Positions 41,471-45,607 of a stretch of 45,607 bases of DNA are shown in pieces. The position numbers and the translations under genes were made by a program. Origin of the DNA: Nitrospirota bacterium. GTDB lineage: Bacteria > Nitrospirota > Thermodesulfovibrionia > Thermodesulfovibrionales > UBA9159. A model generated the notes under the pieces. That model made no database searches and was not told where the DNA came from. It was given only the letters and a program-made list of their open reading frames with translations. Position 1 is the first letter of the stretch. Every line of letters starts with the position of its first letter. The stretch covers positions 1 to 45,607 of the forward strand of contig JAMCWJ010000014.1 of the NCBI GenBank assembly GCA_023475105.1, given 5' to 3'.

Positions 41471-41773
41471 CTATCTGCCGACCCGGACGTCTTCCTCAGT
41501 GCGGCCCGTCTCCGGTAACATGCCCTGCCGGGCATTCATCAGGCGGCTCAGCGACACTCTCAGCTTCATGGCGAGCTGTTTCAGGGGGATCCCTTTCGCA
41601 CAGTGCTGGCAGGCAATCAGGGCTCTGAGCGAATCGTTTATGATCGCCTCTCTCAGACCGGTGTCTGAGACTGTTATCAGGGAACAGGCCTCGTCAAAGG
41701 GCATTCCCTGCTCTACGGCGCTCCCTATTTTCTCGATTGAATCCTGGTATACACCTTTGAAAGGGCTGTTCAT
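41471..41773 (-). CDS. Small HTH-like protein (paralogue of 39266-39622)
   Basis: A 100-residue protein similar over ~50 residues to the gene at 39266-39622 (TVSDTGLREAIINDSLRALI, then GIPLKQLAMKLRVSLSRLMN). The HTH-like segment is preserved; the N-terminus differs. It converges on the GAF gene with 30 bases between stops. An extended -10 promoter is present upstream at 41859-41867. Function unknown. Confidence 0.65.
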   Translation of the reverse strand: MNSPFKGVYQDSIEKIGSAVEQGMPFDEACSLITVSDTGLREAIINDSLRALIACQHCAKGIPLKQLAMKLRVSLSRLMNARQGMLPETGRTEEDVRVGR

Positions 41774-41858
41774 CCGTTCCGGATTCTCCTTCCTTGTTCT
41801 CCCCTTCCGCTATCCCCCGGGGCCTCGGGGCGCAGAGGGCATGCACCGGGACTGTCCG

Positions 41859-41867
41859 ATTATACCA
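41859..41867 (-). promoter_or_regulatory. Extended -10 promoter for small HTH-like gene
   Basis: TGGTATAAT on the minus strand, 86 bases before the start of the gene at 41773. Confidence 0.55.
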
Positions 41868-41927
41868 TGGTTCCTGCGCGAATTGGACATTGCAGGGACT
41901 ACAATAGCAGAGAAGGGGAAGTGCTGA

Positions 41928-42325
41928 ATGGGGACGCGGGTCGTTTGCGCAGGGACTTTTGACCATTTTCATCCGGGCCATGTCGGTTTTCTCCTCCAGG
42001 CAAAGGAGCTCGGCGGCGAGCTCGTCGTTATCATCGCCAGAGACGAAAATGTCGAGAGGATCAAGGGAATCAGACCCGACCATGACGAGCAGTGCCGGAA
42101 AACAGACGTGGAGCGCACGGGCATTGCGGACAGGGTGGTTCTCGGAAATCTGACCGGAGATCTTTTTACGATCCTCGAAGAGCTCTCACCCGATATCGTC
42201 TGGGGTATGATCAGCGCGTAAACGAAGAGCAGGTGAAGGCGCGTTTCCCGGCATGCAAGGTGGTTCGTCTGGACTCGTACTATCCCGAAAAGTTCAAGTC
42301 TTCCTTTTACCGGTCCGTCAAATAA
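41928..42325 (+). pseudogene. Cytidylyltransferase-like protein with one frameshift
   Basis: The first frame from ATG 41928 gives RVVCAGTFDHFHPGHVGFLL, the nucleotidyltransferase H-x-G-H signature, and VVIIARDENV, and would stop at 42221. The next frame gives GYDQRVNEEQVKARFPACKV to the end at 42325. Adding one G to the GGGG run at 42202-42205 joins them as PDIVWGYDQRV, the typical G-Y-D-Q motif, giving ~132 residues. The family makes CDP- or ADP-linked intermediates or FAD. A homopolymer site suggests a sequencing error or a slippage mutation. The end overlaps the radical SAM gene on the other strand by eight bases. Confidence 0.8.
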
Positions 42326-44177
42326 CGGACGTCGCCTGCTGCGAGGCCGCTTCCGCAGGGGAGATAAGGAGGAGCGCGTAGCAGTCGAAGGCCTTTCCGT
42401 TGATGCCCTGAATCGCCTTTTCATAGGCCTTCCGGATCTTTTTCATTCTTATCCCCATCAGCAGACCGAGGTAGACGCATGCGCGGTAGAGAGAAGTGGT
42501 CTCGAGAGGGACGATGCTTGCGTGGCGCAGGGTCGACCGGTATTGTTCATAGAGCTCGGACACCAGGCGCTTCGGCGGCTCTTCCTGCGCACCGGAGCCA
42601 TTCAGGACGGGCAGGATCGTCAGGGCATCGCGGGAGGGGTGGGGTTCCTCCGCGCTGATGACGAGCGTCTTTCCGAGCGCTTCGAAAAAGGTCCTAAAAA
42701 AAACCGATTCGATCCCTCCTTCGGTGAGGCGGCTCATCACGACGTTTCTCACGGTCTTCTTCTTCGTCAGGAGATACTCCCTCAGTCTGCCCGCCTTTTG
42801 ATCGAATTTGACGGCGACCATACTCCTCAGCTGCCTCAGGTACTCCCTGCTCGGCGTCTTTATCTTCGCCAGCGATCGTTTCCCGTAAATGCTCACAATG
42901 GTGTAGAAGAGGTCTCCGCGGAGAATGTTCCTTAGTATCGACCCGCACGAGTAGAAGTGCGACATCGCCTTCAGCGTTTCGGTGTGAAGCTCAAAGGCGG
43001 TCATGAGTTTCGGTTCGAAGACCGCATGATGGGCGTCGTACTTCGCCCAATCGGTATGGATGATGCGGCCCTGCTCCATGAGTTCGTAAAACACGGGCGT
43101 TCCCGGCAGGGGGGTGAGCATCATGAACTGTATCGAATTTATGTTGAGGCGCTTTGCGAATTTCTCAGTCGACCTGATCGTCTGGATGTCGTCCGTGTCT
43201 CCGCCGAACACGAACATTCCGTGTATGCGAATGCCGGCATTATGGAGCTTCCCGATGCACTCGATGATGTCCTCCAGGCTCTGCTTCTTGTTATAAAGCG
43301 AAAGGGTGCGCGGATTGATCGATTCGAACCCGACAAATACCATGAAACATCCCGCCTTTGCCATCAGGTTCAGGAGTTCCTCGTCCTTCGCCACGTCCGT
43401 CCGGACCTGTGCGGACCATTCAAGCTTCATGCCCTCGGAGATGATCCTCCGAAGAAGGGCCTTTGTCCTTTCTCTGTTCGCCGCGAAGTTGTCGTCGATG
43501 AAGAAGATATGCGTGTCCATCCGTGCGGCGGCCCTGAGCTCTTCGATCACCCGGTCCACGGATTTAAAGCGGTACTTTCTGCCGAACATCTGTATTACCG
43601 AGCAGAACCTGCAACCGAAGGGACACCCTCGCGATGTGGCGATCGGGATCGTCGCCTTTTTCCCCCAGTTATGGACGACGCCGAAATCAGGAATAGGGCT
43701 CGCGTCGAGGTCCTGCACAAGGGGCCGGTCAGGGTTATGCGCAAAGGACTCTCCTTTCCGGTAAGAGAGTCCTTTGATAGCATCAAGGGGAGTTCCCGAT
43801 TCAAGATGTTCGAGAAGTTCGAGGATCGTATCTTCACCCTCGCCCCTTACCACGTAATCAGCGTACCGGAGGCTCTCCTCAGGCAGAAACGTCGAGTGAG
43901 GGCCCCCCATCACGATAGGGATGCCCTTTGCCCGAAATCTCTCTGCGAGTGCGAACGCCCTTGGCGCGGTGGAGGTGATCGAAGAGATCCCGATAAGGTC
44001 TGCCTTCTCCAGTTCCTCCCAGTCGGGCTCGGCAATATCTTCTACGAAGGCCTTTGCATTGTAGCCCTTTTTCTTGAGGATTGTGCAGAGCAGTATGGTG
44101 CCGAGCCTTGGCAGAGGTCTTCTGCTGTAGATATGTGCGCCCGGCGAACGGGCCTCGATAAAATAGATATTCCTGAT
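42318..44177 (-). CDS. B12-binding domain radical SAM protein
   Basis: About 620 residues. The N-terminal part (RNIYFIEARSPGAHIYSRRP, then LIGISSITSTAPRAFALAER, IPIVMGGPHSTFLPEE) is a cobalamin-binding Rossmann domain. The radical SAM core has SRGCPFGCRFCSVIQMFGRK (C-x-x-x-C-x-x-C), FIDDNFAANRERT and FGGDTDDIQTI. The frame is open to 44189, but there is no ATG, GTG or TTG at the homologous N-terminus; the best-placed codon is ATC at 44177 after AGGGGGGAG, while the first GTG (43913) lies inside the B12 domain. The substrate is unknown; relatives include methyltransferases and hopanoid or ladderane-type enzymes. Confidence 0.85.
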   Translation of the reverse strand: MRNIYFIEARSPGAHIYSRRPLPRLGTILLCTILKKKGYNAKAFVEDIAEPDWEELEKADLIGISSITSTAPRAFALAERFRAKGIPIVMGGPHSTFLPEESLRYADYVVRGEGEDTILELLEHLESGTPLDAIKGLSYRKGESFAHNPDRPLVQDLDASPIPDFGVVHNWGKKATIPIATSRGCPFGCRFCSVIQMFGRKYRFKSVDRVIEELRAAARMDTHIFFIDDNFAANRERTKALLRRIISEGMKLEWSAQVRTDVAKDEELLNLMAKAGCFMVFVGFESINPRTLSLYNKKQSLEDIIECIGKLHNAGIRIHGMFVFGGDTDDIQTIRSTEKFAKRLNINSIQFMMLTPLPGTPVFYELMEQGRIIHTDWAKYDAHHAVFEPKLMTAFELHTETLKAMSHFYSCGSILRNILRGDLFYTIVSIYGKRSLAKIKTPSREYLRQLRSMVAVKFDQKAGRLREYLLTKKKTVRNVVMSRLTEGGIESVFFRTFFEALGKTLVISAEEPHPSRDALTILPVLNGSGAQEEPPKRLVSELYEQYRSTLRHASIVPLETTSLYRACVYLGLLMGIRMKKIRKAYEKAIQGINGKAFDCYALLLISPAEAASQQATSVI

Positions 44178-44193
44178 CTGGCTCCCCCCTCAG

Positions 44194-44386
44194 CTATGCC
44201 GTATCGCCCTGCAGGCGGAACTGCCCTTCGAGGGAAAAAACCGTGCCGCAGATACACCGAAGCTCTCCGCGGGCAAGGTCGGTAAAAGGAGAATCCGAGT
44301 CTCCCCATTTACATCCTTCATCATCCCTCTTGCACGATGGGCACACAATAATGTCGTCAATGTCGTCGGGATACCAGCCTGAGCAT
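44194..44386 (-). CDS. Small zinc-ribbon protein, start uncertain
   Basis: On the minus strand a short frame reads GWYPDDIDDIIVCPSCKRDD...RCICGTVFSLEGQFRLQG to TAG at 44194. The C-x-x-C and C-x-C-G pairs make a zinc or iron knuckle. The only in-frame canonical start is GTG at 44346 (about 50 residues, no ribosome-binding site). An ATG at 44386 is out of frame by one base, so a frameshift at the start is possible. It sits between the histone-tail-like zinc-ribbon gene and the radical SAM gene. Function unknown. Confidence 0.45.
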
Positions 44387-44394
44387 ATGAAGGC

Positions 44395-44664
44395 TTACTT
44401 TGATTTCCCGGTCGCTTTCTTTTTCGGGGCGGTTTTTTTCTTTGCGACCTTTTTCACCGGCCGCGCCGCGACTTTCCCCGCCGCCTTTTTCCCCTGCTTC
44501 TTCGCGGCAGGCTTCTTGGCGCGAGCGGTCTTCTTTTTCGCGGAAGGCACCTCGGTCACTTCTTCCCCGCAGCAATAGATCGGGGCGAGCTCGGTTTCCG
44601 GTGTTTCTCTCACGAAGATCTCACACCCGCATTCGTCGCACTCATAGGTAATAATCCGTGCCAT
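44395..44664 (-). CDS. Zinc-ribbon protein with histone H1-like basic tail
   Basis: An 89-residue protein. The N-terminal ~40 residues hold a small zinc ribbon (YECDECGCEIFV, IYCCGEEV). The rest is a low-complexity lysine/alanine/proline tail (KKTARAKKPAAKKQGKK, VKKVAKKKTAPKKKATGK) like bacterial H1-type DNA-binding tails. Nucleic-acid binding is likely. The start has GGGAGGAAGAG, and a good extended -10 promoter lies at 44696-44704. Some relatives of the zinc ribbon lack the tail. Confidence 0.75.
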   Translation of the reverse strand: MARIITYECDECGCEIFVRETPETELAPIYCCGEEVTEVPSAKKKTARAKKPAAKKQGKKAAGKVAARPVKKVAKKKTAPKKKATGKSK

Positions 44665-44695
44665 CTCTTCCTCCCTTCTCTCCCGATGTCACGAT

Positions 44696-44704
44696 ATTAT
44701 AACA
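44696..44704 (-). promoter_or_regulatory. Extended -10 promoter for zinc-ribbon gene
   Basis: TGTTATAAT on the minus strand, 31 bases before the start of the gene at 44664, with a Shine-Dalgarno sequence between. Confidence 0.65.
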
Positions 44705-44739
44705 TTTCTTTTACCTGTCTGCACGTGCGGTTGGGGTCA

Positions 44740-44771
44740 GGGGCTCTTCGACAACTGCGGAGAAGAGCCCC
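44740..44771. terminator. Hairpin between divergent genes, role unclear
   Basis: GGGGCTCTTC (44740-44749) and GAAGAGCCCC (44762-44771) pair perfectly across a 12-base loop. No T-run on either strand. It lies between two divergently transcribed genes, so it does not end either one; it could be a relic or a protein-binding site. The rest of 44665-44967 holds only the two promoters. Confidence 0.4.
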
Positions 44772-44881
44772 AGCTTCGTTTCAATAGCAGCCTTTTTTCT
44801 GGAAAGGGCCCTGGCAACGAGGACGCCTGAAGTGAGAGGGAAAAACGTAACCACGCTCCTGAAGAGAAGGTCCGGAAAGTG

Positions 44882-44890
44882 TGATACAAT
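44882..44890 (+). promoter_or_regulatory. Extended -10 promoter for PAS gene
   Basis: TGATACAAT, 77 bases before the chosen start of the PAS protein. No clear -35 box. Confidence 0.45.
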
Positions 44891-44967
44891 CAGCGTATGA
44901 AGGCGATATGTTCCCCGGACCGGTTCGAGGAGTCTCAAGACCGGGCGCACCTTTGGGCGGTAAGAGA

Positions 44968-45606
44968 ATGAAATTTCCGGATTCGCGATTTACGAAGGGA
45001 AGGACCATCCCGCTGAGAATCAGTCTGATATACGCGCTGGTGGGCTGCCTCTGGATCGTTTTTTTAAGCGAGATATTGCCGCTCCTAATCAGGGAACCCG
45101 GCACTGCTGTCCGATGGGAAGTCGTCACGGGCTGGGTTTTTGTAGGCGCGACCGCAGGTATGCTCTATTTCCTCATCAGGCGCGATATCGACGCAATCCG
45201 GAAATCCGGGGAGGCGCTCAGGGAGAGCGAAGAGAAATTCCAGATGCTCCTCGACAATACCGCCTCGGCCATTTTCATCTATCGCGACAAGATCCTCCAT
45301 GCAAATCCGGCGATGGAAACCCTGACCGGATACGATGGACGGGAACTGCTCGGGATGGATTTCTTCACGATCGTGCATCCCGCTTTCCGGGAGGAGATAA
45401 GGAAGCGCTGCGAGGCCCTTTCCTCGGGCGGAGGCGCACCCCTCCGCTGCGAGTTCAAGATTCTCAGGAAGGGCGGCGAAGAACGCTGGGTAGATTTCAC
45501 CTCGAGCATACTCTTTTATGGGGGGGCGTTGTCGGGCCTCGGGACGCTCTCCGACATGACCGAACGTAAACGTGCGGAGGAGGCGTTGCGGGAAACACGA
45601 TCGTGA
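44968..45606 (+). CDS. Membrane PAS-domain sensor protein
   Basis: About 212 residues from ATG 44968 (GGTAAGAG ahead). Two transmembrane segments (ISLIYALVGCLWIVFLSEIL and WVFVGATAGMLYFLI) match the N-terminal membrane module of many sensor kinases. A PAS domain follows (EEKFQMLLDNTASAIFIYRD, HANPAMETLTGYDGRELLG, SDMTERKRAEEALRE). The frame stops at TGA 45604-45606, one base before the window ends. Relatives usually continue into more PAS domains and a histidine kinase, so this may be a natural short form, a frameshift, or a gene cut by the edge of the assembly. Confidence 0.75.
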   Translation: MKFPDSRFTKGRTIPLRISLIYALVGCLWIVFLSEILPLLIREPGTAVRWEVVTGWVFVGATAGMLYFLIRRDIDAIRKSGEALRESEEKFQMLLDNTASAIFIYRDKILHANPAMETLTGYDGRELLGMDFFTIVHPAFREEIRKRCEALSSGGGAPLRCEFKILRKGGEERWVDFTSSILFYGGALSGLGTLSDMTERKRAEEALRETRS

Positions 45607-45607
45607 A

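Noticed and set aside
42957..44285. 442-residue ORF on the + strand
   Set aside because: It is the complement of the radical SAM gene, which has clear cysteine and B12 motifs; the + translation shows no domain.
44711..44950. 79-residue minus-strand ORF
   Set aside because: It overlaps the promoter and leader of the PAS gene, has no ribosome-binding site and no domain.
45604..45606. TGA at the end of the PAS protein as selenocysteine
   Set aside because: The window ends one base later, so neither a continuing frame nor a SECIS can be seen.

Overview
The window carries a dissimilatory sulfate-reduction locus in a moderately GC-rich bacterium. The order adk, sat, aprB, aprA, qmoA, qmoB, qmoC, CBS-domain gene, hppA, together with the mixture of tRNA genes, Zn-ribbon GAF/PAS signalling proteins, NHL/STN surface proteins and many short dispersed repeats, fits a Nitrospirota (Thermodesulfovibrionia-like) sulfur-cycling organism best. 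A deltaproteobacterial-type sulfate reducer is the alternative. This is inferred from gene content, not from a phylogeny.

Layout. 1-3.5 kb: secreted delta-60/InlB-repeat protein (cut by the window edge), a small exported protein and a FnIII lipoprotein, with a repeat cluster (13-bp-arm palindrome plus six perfect 19-bp units) pushed in before the lipoprotein. 3.5-5.4 kb: a LuxR-type and a PleD-like (GGEEF) response regulator. 5.6-6.0 kb: tRNA-Ser(UGA) and tRNA-Leu(GAG). 6.1-9.6 kb: a protein-E-like gene, a decayed REP-associated tyrosine transposase (RAYT), an STN/NHL protein, and a broken NlpC/P60-like gene joined to a 5' fragment of an mglA GTPase gene. 9.6-18.1 kb: YARHG/DUF3160 protein, CapA-like phosphoesterase, and a second copy of the STN/NHL plus NlpC/P60-NHL module, the latter with a frameshift. 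18.3-21.5 kb: frameshifted ArsA-like ATPase, YceI, HIT protein, HisI, RdgB. 21.7-33.9 kb: the sulfate-reduction locus. 34.2-37.3 kb: YkgJ-like protein, a GIY-YIG nuclease gene inside a 26-bp inverted repeat, and a relict restriction-modification island (internally collapsed DNA methyltransferase, DUF1828-like, DUF3024, HTH). 37.4-45.6 kb: lipoprotein, a thioredoxin-fold selenoprotein read through an in-frame UGA, glutaredoxin operon, triple-GAF protein flanked by two paralogous small HTH-like genes, frameshifted cytidylyltransferase-like gene, B12-binding radical SAM protein, two zinc-ribbon proteins and a PAS membrane protein.

How the core works together: Sat activates sulfate to APS with release of PPi; HppA uses PPi to pump protons and pulls the Sat reaction forward; Adk recycles AMP made by AprBA; AprBA reduces APS to sulfite and AMP; QmoABC passes electrons from the membrane pool to AprBA. 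DsrAB and its partners are not in the window.

The most notable finding is the gene at 37993-38556. It is a single reading frame interrupted only by UGA at codon 33, giving a U-G-G-C redox motif in a thioredoxin fold. It has a hairpin of bacterial-SECIS geometry immediately downstream. Other main points are the GIY-YIG gene bounded by inverted dispersed repeats, the duplicated STN/NHL + NlpC/P60 module with both second genes broken, and a recurrent extended -10 promoter (TGNTANNNT) at eight sites.
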